Assembly (NCBI GenBank): GCA_022771625.1
Contig: JALFCW010000017.1
Span: 1-59,277, forward strand
Direction of reading: 5' to 3'
Source: Prevotella sp.
GTDB taxonomy: Bacteria; Bacteroidota; Bacteroidia; Bacteroidales; Bacteroidaceae
DNA: 59,277 nt
Shown here: positions 16,967-25,996 of the stretch, in pieces
Layout of the letters: each line of letters begins with the position of its first letter
Numbering within the stretch: the first letter of the stretch is position 1
Notes under the pieces: model-generated
The model's input: only the letters and a program-made list of their open reading frames with translations
Database searches by the model: none
Told to the model about the DNA's origin: nothing
Translations under genes and position numbers: made by a program

Positions 16967-19279
16967 ATGAAACTAATGAAACGTAACTTATTTCTATTAT
17001 TAATTGCATTTTATGCATTATCATTGCTTACTGCCTGCTCAGATAGGAGGGCGACAGGAGTGAGTAAGGGTATTGATAGCACCCTTACAGGCGAATATGT
17101 ATCAAAGATAAGCTTGCAGGAGCCAAAGCGAGCCCTTGCCCTCATCGACAAAATGGAGATGAGAAAGACTGTGTCTCCTTATATTATCAACTATTTGCGT
17201 TTTGCCGTTTATTACAACGGATTCTCTGATTACAAGATGGCATACTACTATGGCCAACAAGCCTTGAAAGACTCCATCGCGCTACAGAAAAACGTAAAAC
17301 ACCATTATAGACTATTGAGCACTCTTGCAGGCATCGCCAATTCCACCCACCAATATGCCCAAAGTATAAAATATGCAAAAGCAGCTATTGAGGTAGCACG
17401 CAAAAACAACAAGAAAGAGTTTGAAATAGCGGCAACCGAACCGTTGGCATTAAGCCTAATAAGTCTCGGCGACATAAATGGCGGTTTTAAACTCTTTGAA
17501 GAGGGGAAAGGTGTTATTATGTCAGCACTTGACAATGAACCCAACTTCCAAATTGCTAATAGTGCCTATTCCTTTGTCGGCAACTATATGTCAAGTCTTC
17601 TAAGAGCCAGTAGATTTGAAGAGGCGGCAAAACTGATACCAGACTTGCAACACATCAACCAAATATTGGGAGAAATGAATGTCGATATGGATGGTGCGGT
17701 TGAATACCGTCAGATCAATACCTATGGACTGATGATAGAATATTACAGTAAAATAGGCAACAAGAAAGAGGCGGACAAATATCTTGCCAAGATTATGAAG
17801 TCAACACTTGCCAACTCAACATTCGTTGAGACTATTCTCTCTGAACATTACTACAATATCAAGGACTTGAAGAACCTTGCAGAGGTGACAAAGAGAATAA
17901 GACAAAATGCCATTGCCTCTAACGACACCATCTCGGAAACATTCATAGATTATGTTCTTGAATGCGAGAAATTCATATACAAGGAACAAGGCAAATATCG
18001 CGATGCTCTTGCCAAAGCCGAGACAATAAAAAAACTTCAGGACTCACTATCCATTCGACACAACGAAGAGGACGGAGTGAGACAGGCTAAGATATACGAG
18101 ATACAGGAAAAGGAACGCGAGATTGCCAATAAGAACCAGCAACTCTCTAAGCAAAATAATGCCATAAAGGTATTTGCCCTTATTCTGCTTGTAATAGCTC
18201 TCCTTTTTGCCGCCATGGTGATATACAACCGCAAACTCGACAAGCGCAACAAGACTATTGTGAACACCATCAACAATCTCATCGAGAAGCAGGACGAACT
18301 GACCCGACTCCGTCTTGGCAATATAGAGACAAATGAATCCGAGACTCAAGAAAATCCCGAGGAACTGCGCATTATCATGGCAGCAGATATGATGAGAAAT
18401 GAAAATGGCAAGAATCTCAGTGAGATTGCACACGAATGTGGATTCAGCAATACAGACTCTCTGTGCTCCAAGTTCAAGGCCAAGTTTGGCATTTCCCCAT
18501 TGGATTACATCAAATGGAGTATCAAGATTGGTGAATCCGAGGAACTCAAGAAGGAGGTAATGAAAAAGGGTACGGAATCCGAGCGCATAAAGGACAACTT
18601 CATCAAGAACATGTCGCATGAGATACGCACTCCACTTAACCAGATAAACGGTTTCATACAGATTCTCACCAACCCCAAGAGCGACCTCAGAGAGGAAGAA
18701 AGAAATCAGTTTAGCAACATTGTCTTCGAGCAGACTTTGTATATGACCAATATGCTCAACACATTCATCGAGATGTCGGAATACGAGAGTAACGAGCAGT
18801 CGCACAACATAGAACAGGTGTTTATTGATGAAATACTCGACGAGGTGAAGTCGAAATGCACCAAACCTCATGATGATGTACAGATGCTGTTCCGCAATAT
18901 CAGTGGAGTGGAAACCATCGTCACAGAGAGGAAAGGCATTGTGCGCATATTGCTCTGCCTCATCGACAATGCCGTCAAGTTCACCGAACAAGGCTGCATC
19001 ATGGTAGAATGTACAAAAGACGAGGACAACTGCACCATCTTCACAGTGACTGACACCGGACGTGGCATTCCCTCGGGCGAGGGTGAGCATATCTTCGAAC
19101 GATTCTTCAAGATCAACGAGTTCACCCCAGGTCCCGGTTTGGGCTTGTCGCTCTCGCGCCTCATTGCCAATCGAATAAGTGCCGAGGTATATCTCGACAG
19201 GAAATACAAGAAAAATGGTTCAAGGTTTACAATTAAAATATTAACTAATGAAGAAAGTAGCGATAATCACAGGAGCTGA
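16967..19279 (+). CDS. Membrane sensor kinase: TPR, transmembrane helix, AraC-type HTH, HisKA, HATPase
   Basis: 770-residue sensor protein of unusual build. The N-terminus is a lipoprotein-type signal ending LLTAC (Cys24). Residues about 40-390 are helical TPR-like repeats that would lie in the periplasm. A transmembrane helix follows near 400-420. Next comes an AraC-type HTH (LSEIAHECGFSNTDSLCSKF, then KFGISPLDYI, about 478-510). Then HisKA with MSHEIRTPLNQ (His near 551), and an ATPase domain with LIDNAVKFT, DTGRGIP and GPGLGLSLS. All kinase boxes look intact. No receiver domain is present and no response regulator gene is adjacent. It starts 12 bases after the OYE gene and overlaps the next SDR gene by 32 bases, so it is built into the reductase operon. 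Confidence 0.88.
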   Translation: MKLMKRNLFLLLIAFYALSLLTACSDRRATGVSKGIDSTLTGEYVSKISLQEPKRALALIDKMEMRKTVSPYIINYLRFAVYYNGFSDYKMAYYYGQQALKDSIALQKNVKHHYRLLSTLAGIANSTHQYAQSIKYAKAAIEVARKNNKKEFEIAATEPLALSLISLGDINGGFKLFEEGKGVIMSALDNEPNFQIANSAYSFVGNYMSSLLRASRFEEAAKLIPDLQHINQILGEMNVDMDGAVEYRQINTYGLMIEYYSKIGNKKEADKYLAKIMKSTLANSTFVETILSEHYYNIKDLKNLAEVTKRIRQNAIASNDTISETFIDYVLECEKFIYKEQGKYRDALAKAETIKKLQDSLSIRHNEEDGVRQAKIYEIQEKEREIANKNQQLSKQNNAIKVFALILLVIALLFAAMVIYNRKLDKRNKTIVNTINNLIEKQDELTRLRLGNIETNESETQENPEELRIIMAADMMRNENGKNLSEIAHECGFSNTDSLCSKFKAKFGISPLDYIKWSIKIGESEELKKEVMKKGTESERIKDNFIKNMSHEIRTPLNQINGFIQILTNPKSDLREEERNQFSNIVFEQTLYMTNMLNTFIEMSEYESNEQSHNIEQVFIDEILDEVKSKCTKPHDDVQMLFRNISGVETIVTERKGIVRILLCLIDNAVKFTEQGCIMVECTKDEDNCTIFTVTDTGRGIPSGEGEHIFERFFKINEFTPGPGLGLSLSRLIANRISAEVYLDRKYKKNGSRFTIKILTNEESSDNHRS

Positions 19280-20093
19280 CGGATGTATGGGCTCTGAGAT
19301 AGCACGAGCTGTAGCTATTGAGGGGTATCATGTCATCATGGCTAGCAAAAATTTGGAGAGGGCAGAGGAGAAGCGAAAGTGGATAATATCTGAATCCGGC
19401 AATGAAGATGTGGAGATTATCCCTATCGACTTGTCTTCACTTAAGACTGTGAAAGCTTTTGCTGACGAGATAAAGTGTAGGGGAGAGAAGGTGGCATTAC
19501 TCATGAACAACTCCGGCATACTCGAACAGGAAGGACGCACCATCACCGAGGACGGTATGGAGCGCACTGTGCAGGTGAACTATGTGGGACATTACTTGCT
19601 CACCCGTCTCCTTGTTCCGCTCATGGAGCGTGGAAGCCGTATCGTCTCGATGTCTTCACTCACATATATGTGGGGAAGAATATATTTCCCGTCGTTCTTT
19701 GATACAGGATGCCGAGGATTCTTCTGGCGCATCTTCCCATATAGCAACTCCAAACTTGCCATCACCTTGTTCACTCTCAAATTAGCAAGGAAACTGAAAG
19801 ACAAGGGTATCACCGTCAACTGTGCCGACCCTGGTATAGTTGCCACAGATATCATATACTTCAAGATGTGGTTCGACCCTATCACCAAGACTGTCTTCGC
19901 CCCCATCATCCGCACTCCACGCCAAGGTGCAGCCACTGCCATCCACCTGCTCTTGTCGCCTGAAGTGGAGGGACAAACAGGCACATTCAACCTCTCGTGC
20001 CACATCAAGAAACTGAAAAGGAAATACACCGAAAGTCCACTTATTGACATCCTTTGGCAAAAAACCGAGGAAAGAGTCAAAACTTGGCTATAA
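19248..20093 (+). CDS. Short-chain dehydrogenase/reductase (retinol/hydroxysteroid dehydrogenase-like)
   Basis: NAD(P)-dependent SDR of 281 residues. The N-terminal cofactor motif is TGADGCMG (residues 8-15). The middle Gly of the usual TGxxxGxG is replaced by Cys, with Gly one position earlier. MNNSG near 90 is the NNAG-equivalent. The catalytic Ser lies in SMSSL near 137 and the YxxxK pair in YSNSK near 165-169, so it should be active. The C-terminal third has VNCADPGIVATDI. Retinol-dehydrogenase-like SDRs act on hydroxysteroids, retinoids or sugars. In this context a 3-hydroxysteroid dehydrogenase pairing with the two ene-reductases is the best guess. Its start lies 32 bases inside the preceding kinase gene, which suggests translational coupling. 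Confidence 0.85.
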   Translation: MKKVAIITGADGCMGSEIARAVAIEGYHVIMASKNLERAEEKRKWIISESGNEDVEIIPIDLSSLKTVKAFADEIKCRGEKVALLMNNSGILEQEGRTITEDGMERTVQVNYVGHYLLTRLLVPLMERGSRIVSMSSLTYMWGRIYFPSFFDTGCRGFFWRIFPYSNSKLAITLFTLKLARKLKDKGITVNCADPGIVATDIIYFKMWFDPITKTVFAPIIRTPRQGAATAIHLLLSPEVEGQTGTFNLSCHIKKLKRKYTESPLIDILWQKTEERVKTWL

Positions 20094-20127
20094 ATACTAT
20101 TAAATAATCATATTAAAAAGAATTATC

Positions 20128-21339
20128 ATGAGAAAAATCAGTATTCTAACTTTAATTGTTGCCGGTATTTTATCGACATCTGCTATTCATGCCGAAAACC
20201 TTTTTACCTCACTGCTTGGAAAAAGCCAAAAGGAGGTTGACGAGAAAATGGAAATGCTGTGGAAGCACTTCTTCACTCCTGGTGATGTATCAGTCTTCGA
20301 TGCCGAAGGACAAAAGACCGTATATTACGAAACAGACGACAACATGGCATTTATCTATGACACAGGCAGTAACGACGTGCGCTCCGAGGGTATGTCGTAT
20401 GGTATGATGATTAGTGTTCAAACCAATCACCGTACCGAGTTTGACAAACTGTGGAGATGGGCAAAGCGATATATGGCTTATCCGAAGAACTCACCCTGGG
20501 ACGGATATTTCTGTTGGCAATGCTCAAGAGACGGCAAGCAGATTGGCAATAGTAATGCATCAGATGGAGAGTTGTATTTTGCCACAGCCCTCTTCCTTGC
20601 AGCCGAGAGATGGAACGAACCGCAATATGCCGAGGAGGCTAATGATATACTTGAGAAATGTATGTCGAAGACAGGCGAGGGTGGGGTATATAACCTCTAC
20701 AATCGTGACAACTATCTGATAACATTTGTTCCCGACAAGGTGGGCAAGGAGTTCTCCGACCCCTCATATCAATTGCCTGCTTTCCTCGACAAATGGGCAG
20801 AGGTAGCAACAAACGACCGCAAGTTCTGGAAGAAGGCTGCCAAGGCTGCACGTCAGCATCTCATTGACTCCGCAGACCCCGTCACCGGTCTTTATCCCGA
20901 CTACAGTAATTACGACGGTAGTGCATATCGCTGGCCACATGCGGGATATGATACATCTATCTATATGTACGACGCTATAAGATGCGCCATGAACGTAGGT
21001 ATGGACTATTATCTTTGGGGCAAGGACAAGAAACGTCAGACAGCAGTAATGTCGCGCCTATTGTCATTCTTTAAATCAGATAACTACAAGCATGCAAGAT
21101 TCAGTCTCGACGGCAAGAAGCGCTTCGACAACTACACTCATGGTATGCTCGGAGCCAATGCCGTGGCTGCCTTCGCTCTCGCCAAGTCATCTGCCGAGCA
21201 CAAGGAACTTGCCAAGGAGCAGCTTCAGCGCCTTTGGGACAGTCAGCCCCCCACGGGCAAATACCGCTACTACGATGGCATGGTGTATTATCTCTCGTGG
21301 CTTCACGTTGCCGGAAGCTTCTCGCTTGACTTCAAATAA
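20128..21339 (+). CDS. Secreted GH8 glycosidase (xylanase or reducing-end exo-oligoxylanase)
   Basis: 403 residues with a Sec signal peptide (cleavage near AIHA, about residue 22). Family 8 features: SEGMSYGMMISVQ near 86-98, whose Glu is the general acid; SPWDGYFCWQC near 125; SNASDGELYFATALFLA, whose Asp is another active-site acid; and YDTSIYMYDAIRCAMN near 273. The close of the (alpha/alpha)6 barrel has FDNYTHGMLGANA. GH8 includes chitosanases, cellulases and xylanases. In gut Bacteroidetes the type with SEGMSYGMM is usually a reducing-end xylose-releasing exo-oligoxylanase. It lies 34 bases after the SDR gene in the same orientation and ends before the hairpin at 21346. Confidence 0.87.
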   Translation: MRKISILTLIVAGILSTSAIHAENLFTSLLGKSQKEVDEKMEMLWKHFFTPGDVSVFDAEGQKTVYYETDDNMAFIYDTGSNDVRSEGMSYGMMISVQTNHRTEFDKLWRWAKRYMAYPKNSPWDGYFCWQCSRDGKQIGNSNASDGELYFATALFLAAERWNEPQYAEEANDILEKCMSKTGEGGVYNLYNRDNYLITFVPDKVGKEFSDPSYQLPAFLDKWAEVATNDRKFWKKAAKAARQHLIDSADPVTGLYPDYSNYDGSAYRWPHAGYDTSIYMYDAIRCAMNVGMDYYLWGKDKKRQTAVMSRLLSFFKSDNYKHARFSLDGKKRFDNYTHGMLGANAVAAFALAKSSAEHKELAKEQLQRLWDSQPPTGKYRYYDGMVYYLSWLHVAGSFSLDFK

Positions 21340-21345
21340 AAACAA

Positions 21346-21379
21346 ATGGTGGCCTCGTAAATCCCTACGTGGCCACCAT
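21346..21379. terminator. Convergent terminator hairpin between GH8 and the Cys-rich gene
   Basis: A 9-bp stem (21346-21354 with 21371-21379) is extended inward by one mismatch and 4 more pairs. On the minus strand the hairpin is followed by a T-rich stretch (TTTGTTTTTATTT), so it is a good terminator for the minus-strand gene and a weaker one for the plus-strand run. Confidence 0.65.
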
Positions 21380-21442
21380 ATTCTTAACAATAACTAAAAA
21401 CCTAAAGTATGTATCAATGAAGCATCTGTATTCTAATAAATC

Positions 21443-21748
21443 TTATCTGATGTAGGGATGTGTACCCTTTTTCATCATCTTAAAGCATTTCTTGCAAGGG
21501 CGATTGTGACTTTTGCAGCAAGTGTTCTTTCTGTGACACTTACACTTGCACACTACCTTCTTCTCGCGCCATGACGTACCCCTGTCGTGGTTGCCATACT
21601 TGCAACATTTATTGTCATCGTGACGAACAATAGTCTTATTCACTACCACCACATTGTTGCGGTCGTTCTTCACATTGGTATTGTTCTTGCCACTGGTAGA
21701 TACTACTATCGTCAGCATCATAACCATCATAATCATAATCTTCTTCAT
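21443..21748 (-). CDS. Small secreted Cys-, Lys- and His-rich protein, function unknown
   Basis: 101 residues. The first 20 (MKKIMIMMVMMLTIVVSTSG) are a clear signal peptide. The mature part of about 80 residues contains nine Cys (two CC pairs, a CKCKC block and a PCKKC block) and five His in a strongly basic background. A perfect minus-strand promoter at 21803-21796 lies about 50 bases upstream and a terminator lies downstream, which supports a real single-gene unit. I do not recognise the family. Possibilities are a metal-binding exported protein or a disulfide-rich basic peptide. The N-terminal mature part (NNTNVKNDRNNVVVVNK) is low complexity. Confidence that it is a gene is good. No function can be assigned. 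Confidence 0.7.
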   Translation of the reverse strand: MKKIMIMMVMMLTIVVSTSGKNNTNVKNDRNNVVVVNKTIVRHDDNKCCKYGNHDRGTSWREKKVVCKCKCHRKNTCCKSHNRPCKKCFKMMKKGTHPYIR

Positions 21749-21795
21749 AATCTAAACTTTTTAAATTGTTATACACTTTGTTTTTATTTCTGGTG

Positions 21796-21803
21796 CAAAG
21801 ATA
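21796..21803 (-). promoter_or_regulatory. -7 element for the Cys-rich secreted protein gene
   Basis: The minus strand reads TATCTTTG, an exact consensus -7 element, about 48 bases before the start codon. The -33 region has only a TTTC-type match, about 19-22 bases further upstream. Confidence 0.6.
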
Positions 21804-21909
21804 CGGCGATTTATTGGATTACGAAATTGATTATCCCTAAACTCGTAGGGGTTTTCCCTAAACCTAAAGGGGATATTTCCCCACTAAATAATAAAAAATA
21901 CTTAATTGT

Positions 21910-21941
21910 TTTGGCTTACTCGAAAAAAAGGTGTAACTTTG
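21910..21941 (+). promoter_or_regulatory. Bacteroidetes-type promoter for mutS
   Basis: TAACTTTG at 21934-21941 with TTTG at 21910-21913, spacer 20 bases. The predicted leader to the mutS start at 22004 is about 55 bases. Confidence 0.75.
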
Positions 21942-22003
21942 CACTTTGCATTTCCTATATAAGGAATACAAGTGTATAACGAAGAATATTAGGATTACAT
22001 AAT

Positions 22004-24625
22004 ATGGCAGGCAAGGAAAAGGAACTGACCCCGATGATGCGTCAGTATGCAGAACTGAAGGCAAAGCACCCTGATGCTGTGCTGCTGTTCAGATGTGGCG
22101 ACTTCTACGAGACTTATCTCGAGGATGCCGTGATAGCATCACGTATATTGGGAATTACACTCACCCGACGCAACAACGGCAACAACTGCAAGGGTTCGGA
22201 GATGGCAGGATTCCCCTTCCATGCCCTCGACACTTATCTCCCCAAACTCGTCAGGGCCGGTAAGCGAGTGGCTATATGCGACCAACTGGAAGACCCTAAG
22301 CTCACCAAGAAACTGGTAAAGCGAGGTATCACCGAATTGGTAACTCCTGGCGTTGCCATGAGCGACAACGTTCTCAACTACAAGGAGAACAACTTCCTCG
22401 CCTCTGTGCATTTCGACAAATCCACATGCGGCATATCCTTCCTCGATATCTCCACCGGCGAGTTCATTACCGGTGAAGGTACGCCCGACTATATAGAAAA
22501 ACTGCTCAGCAACTTCTCACCTAAAGAGGTAATCTTTGAGCGCAACCGCAAACAGCAGTTTGAACAATACTTCGGCAGTAAGTTCTTCACTTTCCAACTC
22601 GACGACTGGGTATATACCGAACAAACGGCCAAACAGAAACTTCTGAAGCATTTCGGAGTGAAGAATCTCAAGGGATTCGGTATCGACCATCTCAAGAGCG
22701 GTATCATAGCCAGTGGTGCCATTCTTCAGTATCTTGAGATGACACAACACACCCAAATCGGTCATATCACGTCTATCTCAAGAATTGAGGAAGAGAAATA
22801 CGTAAGGCTCGACAGATTTACTCTCCGTAATCTCGAACTTATTACACCAATGAACGAGGACGGAAAATCGCTCCTTGATGTCATTGACAATACCATATCT
22901 CCTATGGGCAGCAGATTATTGCGCCGGTGGGTGGTGTTCCCGCTGAAGAGTGAGAAAAAGATCAACGACCGACTGGATGTGGTGGAGTATTTCTTCCGCG
23001 AACCGCAATTCCGCGAACTGCTCGACGAACAACTCCACCGCATAGGTGACCTGGAGCGAGTGGTGTCGAAGGTGGCAGTGGGCAGGGTTACACCAAGAGA
23101 GATGGTGCAACTGAAGATAGCCCTCCAAGCCATCAAACCAATTAAGACTGCCTGTGAACACGCCAATAATGATGTTCTCAAGAGGGTAGGGGAGCAGATT
23201 AACCTCTGCGAACTTATTCGCGACAGGATAGATCGCGAACTCCATCCCGACGCTCCACAACTTGTCAACAAGGGTGGGGTGATTAATGATGGTGTAAACG
23301 AGGAACTCGACCAGCTCCGCAGCATTGCCTATCACGGTAAGGACTATCTCTTGAAGATACAGGAGCGCGAAGTGGAAAAGACTGGTATAGCAAGTCTGAA
23401 AATAGGATATAACAATGTCTTCGGATATTACCTTGAGGTGAGAAACACCTATAAGGAACAGGTGCCGCAGGAGTGGATTCGCAAGCAGACACTTGCTCAA
23501 GCTGAGAGATACATCACCGAGGAACTGAAGGAATACGAGGAGAAGATTCTCGGTGCCGAGGAGAAGATACTCTCTTTGGAGACAAAACTCTTCAACGATC
23601 TTGTAGTGGATACCCAGGAGTATATCCAACAGATACAGACCAACGCCAACCTGATTGCCCATCTCGACTGCCTGCTCTCGGGAGCCAAGACAGCACAGGA
23701 GCATAAGTATGTCCGCCCCATTATCGACAATTCAGATATTATCGACATCAAGCAGGGACGCCATCCCGTCATAGAGACAGAGATGCCCGTAGGCGAGGAA
23801 TATGTGCCCAACGACATCATGCTCGACTCCGACAATCAGCAGATAATGATTATCACGGGTCCAAATATGGCAGGTAAGTCGGCTCTTCTACGCCAGACAG
23901 CCCTCATAGTACTCATGGCACAGATAGGTTCGTTTGTTCCCGCCGAAAGTGCGCGCATAGGTCTTGTAGATAAGATATTCACCCGTGTAGGCGCAAGCGA
24001 CAACATATCACTTGGTGAATCCACCTTTATGGTAGAGATGACAGAGGCTTCGAATATCCTCAACAACGTATCCCCCAAGTCGCTCGTTCTCTTCGACGAA
24101 TTAGGTCGCGGAACATCCACATACGATGGTATATCAATAGCCTGGGCGATTGTGGAATATCTGCATGAGAATCCGAGGGCAAAGGCACGCACTCTCTTCG
24201 CCACTCACTATCACGAACTTAATGAGATGGAGAAAAACTTCAAGCGCATCAAGAACTTCAATGTCAGTGTGAAAGAGATGGACGGCAAGGTTATCTTCCT
24301 TCGCAAATTGATGCGTGGCGGTTCGGAACACTCCTTCGGTATTCACGTGGCAGAGATAGCTGGTATGCCCAAGAGTATTGTACGTCGTGCAAATGTAATC
24401 CTCAAGGAATTGGAATCAGACAATGCAGGGGTTGGCTCTGCCGGAAAACCGACAGCCTCAATAGCACAAAGTCGCGAAGGTATGCAACTCAGCTTCTTCC
24501 AACTCGACGACCCTGTCCTCTGTCAGGTGCGCGACGAGATTATCGGTCTCGACATCAACAACCTCACTCCCGTAGAAGCCCTTAATAAACTCAACGAAAT
24601 AAAGAAGATTGTAACCGGTAAATAA
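22004..24625 (+). CDS. mutS: DNA mismatch repair protein MutS
   Basis: Recognises mismatches and starts repair with MutL. 873 residues, normal length. The N-terminal mismatch domain has [10 protein letters not shown] (about 28-37), which contains the Phe-x-Glu that stacks on the mismatch. The core and clamp helices follow. The ATPase has Walker [15 protein letters not shown] (about 618-631), the region [11 protein letters not shown], and Walker [13 protein letters not shown] near 696-707, followed by FATHYHEL. The C-terminal tail has the short helical region used for dimer and tetramer contact. It has its own promoter. A MATE gene starts 22 bases after its stop, and a short tandem duplication spans that junction. 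Confidence 0.97.
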   Translation: MAGKEKELTPMMRQYAELKAKHPDAVLLFRCGDFYETYLEDAVIASRILGITLTRRNNGNNCKGSEMAGFPFHALDTYLPKLVRAGKRVAICDQLEDPKLTKKLVKRGITELVTPGVAMSDNVLNYKENNFLASVHFDKSTCGISFLDISTGEFITGEGTPDYIEKLLSNFSPKEVIFERNRKQQFEQYFGSKFFTFQLDDWVYTEQTAKQKLLKHFGVKNLKGFGIDHLKSGIIASGAILQYLEMTQHTQIGHITSISRIEEEKYVRLDRFTLRNLELITPMNEDGKSLLDVIDNTISPMGSRLLRRWVVFPLKSEKKINDRLDVVEYFFREPQFRELLDEQLHRIGDLERVVSKVAVGRVTPREMVQLKIALQAIKPIKTACEHANNDVLKRVGEQINLCELIRDRIDRELHPDAPQLVNKGGVINDGVNEELDQLRSIAYHGKDYLLKIQEREVEKTGIASLKIGYNNVFGYYLEVRNTYKEQVPQEWIRKQTLAQAERYITEELKEYEEKILGAEEKILSLETKLFNDLVVDTQEYIQQIQTNANLIAHLDCLLSGAKTAQEHKYVRPIIDNSDIIDIKQGRHPVIETEMPVGEEYVPNDIMLDSDNQQIMIITGPNMAGKSALLRQTALIVLMAQIGSFVPAESARIGLVDKIFTRVGASDNISLGESTFMVEMTEASNILNNVSPKSLVLFDELGRGTSTYDGISIAWAIVEYLHENPRAKARTLFATHYHELNEMEKNFKRIKNFNVSVKEMDGKVIFLRKLMRGGSEHSFGIHVAEIAGMPKSIVRRANVILKELESDNAGVGSAGKPTASIAQSREGMQLSFFQLDDPVLCQVRDEIIGLDINNLTPVEALNKLNEIKKIVTGK

Positions 24626-24641
24626 TAAAGATTGTAACCGG
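24605..24641 (+). repeat. 14-bp direct repeat across the mutS stop codon
   Basis: AAGATTGTAACCGG occurs at 24605-24618 (the last mutS codons) and again at 24628-24641, just before the MATE start at 24648. The 23-base period suggests a small slippage or tandem duplication that created the intergenic spacer. Confidence 0.8.
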
Positions 24642-24647
24642 CAAAAA

Positions 24648-25976
24648 ATGAATATGCCAAATCATTACAGCACTCTGATAAAGCTCGGCACTCCGATAGT
24701 GGTAGGACAAATAGGCAATCTTGTCCTCAATTTCGCCGATACTCTTATGATAGGTCATCACTCTACGACAGAATTGGCAGCAGCCAGTTTTGTTAATGGC
24801 ATCTTTGTCCTATTCGTTCTCTTCTCTATCGGTTTCAACTTCGCCCTCACACCTGTGGCCGGTCCATTCATAGGTCGCAATGAGAAGGAAGAGGCTGGAT
24901 GTGTGATGCGCTCATGCCTTGAGGCTAATGTCATCCTGATACTTGTGCTCACGGCTCTCGCCATTGCATTCTATTTCTCCCTACCCTTCTTTGGTCAACC
25001 CGAAGAACTACTACCGCTGATGCGTCCCTACCTGATAGTTAATATTCTATCTATTCCCTTTGCCGTCATCGGATGCCAGATGAAACAGTTTTTCGACACA
25101 ATCGGTTCAACGAAGATTTCGATGTATGTACTTGTCTCTTCGAACATACTTAATATCATAGGCAACTATCTCCTTATCTACGGAAAAGCGGGATTACCGG
25201 AGTTGGGACTTCTCGGAGCCGGTATCTCCACTGCAACATCAAGACTTGTTATTGCCATTTCATTCTGTATAATATTCTTTATCGGAAAGAAATTCAGGGT
25301 GTATCTCAACGGAGCTATGAAGAATGACACCAGCAAGAAAAAGAAGTTGTTCATGCAGATTAACAAACTGGGATGGACATCTGCAATACAATCCACCATT
25401 GAGTGCGGAGCATTCTCACTCGTTGCAATCTTTGTGGGATGGTTAGGCACCAAACCGCTTGCCGCCCATCAGATAATGCTCACCGCCTCGATGTTCTTCT
25501 ATAACATCTACCTCGGCATTGCCACTGCCATAAGTATTCGTGTGAGCCATTTTGCGGGCATGAAGGAATGGAAATCCATCGTTGAAGTCACTAAGAGTGG
25601 ATTCTTCATTATCATAGGTATTGCCGCCGTAATGGCGATTCCTGTATATTTGTTCCGTCATGATATCGGTGGTCTGTTCTCTGACGACCCGATAGTAGGC
25701 CAACTTGTCGCTGTAACTATTATTCCTCTTATTCTTTACCAGATTAGCGATGCCTTCCAATGCTCTATTGCCAATGCATTGCGTGGACTGGGCGAGATGA
25801 AACATCTGATGTGGGCAGCCTTCTTTGCCTATTTTGTTGTCTCATTGCCCTTGAGTTGGCTTTTGGGTAATCATCTGGGCTTTGGTCTTGTCGGCATCTG
25901 GTATGCCTTTCCTGTATGCCTTACGGTAGCCGGTGTTCTTTATTTCATCATACTCAAAGTGAAGTTGCCAAGATAG
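24648..25976 (+). CDS. MATE family efflux transporter
   Basis: Inner-membrane cation-coupled multidrug/toxin exporter, 442 residues with about 12 hydrophobic segments arranged as two halves. The N-terminal segment LIKLGTPIVVGQIGNLVLNF and ADTLMIGHHSTTELAAASF are typical MATE. The second half has IQSTIECGAFSLVAIFVGWLG and AAHQIMLTASMFFYNIYLGIATAISIRVSHFAG, the conserved half-repeat. Substrates cannot be predicted from sequence. It lies 22 bases after mutS in the same orientation and probably shares its transcript. It is convergent with the AAA ATPase gene, with a 20-base gap and no obvious terminator. Confidence 0.93.
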   Translation: MNMPNHYSTLIKLGTPIVVGQIGNLVLNFADTLMIGHHSTTELAAASFVNGIFVLFVLFSIGFNFALTPVAGPFIGRNEKEEAGCVMRSCLEANVILILVLTALAIAFYFSLPFFGQPEELLPLMRPYLIVNILSIPFAVIGCQMKQFFDTIGSTKISMYVLVSSNILNIIGNYLLIYGKAGLPELGLLGAGISTATSRLVIAISFCIIFFIGKKFRVYLNGAMKNDTSKKKKLFMQINKLGWTSAIQSTIECGAFSLVAIFVGWLGTKPLAAHQIMLTASMFFYNIYLGIATAISIRVSHFAGMKEWKSIVEVTKSGFFIIIGIAAVMAIPVYLFRHDIGGLFSDDPIVGQLVAVTIIPLILYQISDAFQCSIANALRGLGEMKHLMWAAFFAYFVVSLPLSWLLGNHLGFGLVGIWYAFPVCLTVAGVLYFIILKVKLPR

Positions 25977-25996
25977 GGTTTAGCTACAAATCAACA

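Noticed and set aside
18047..19090. Long antisense open frame of 347 codons inside the sensor kinase gene
   Set aside because: It lies wholly opposite HisKA/HATPase coding sequence with recognisable motifs. The antisense protein has no domain sense and no promoter.
22916..23704. Antisense open frames inside mutS
   Set aside because: mutS motifs are intact on the plus strand and no promoter or family match supports the antisense frames.
24345..24352. CACGTG inside mutS as a third parS site
   Set aside because: The flanks do not match the parS palindrome, and the sequence codes for conserved mutS residues. The CACGTG cores inside polA and at the end of the lrp gene fail for the same reason.
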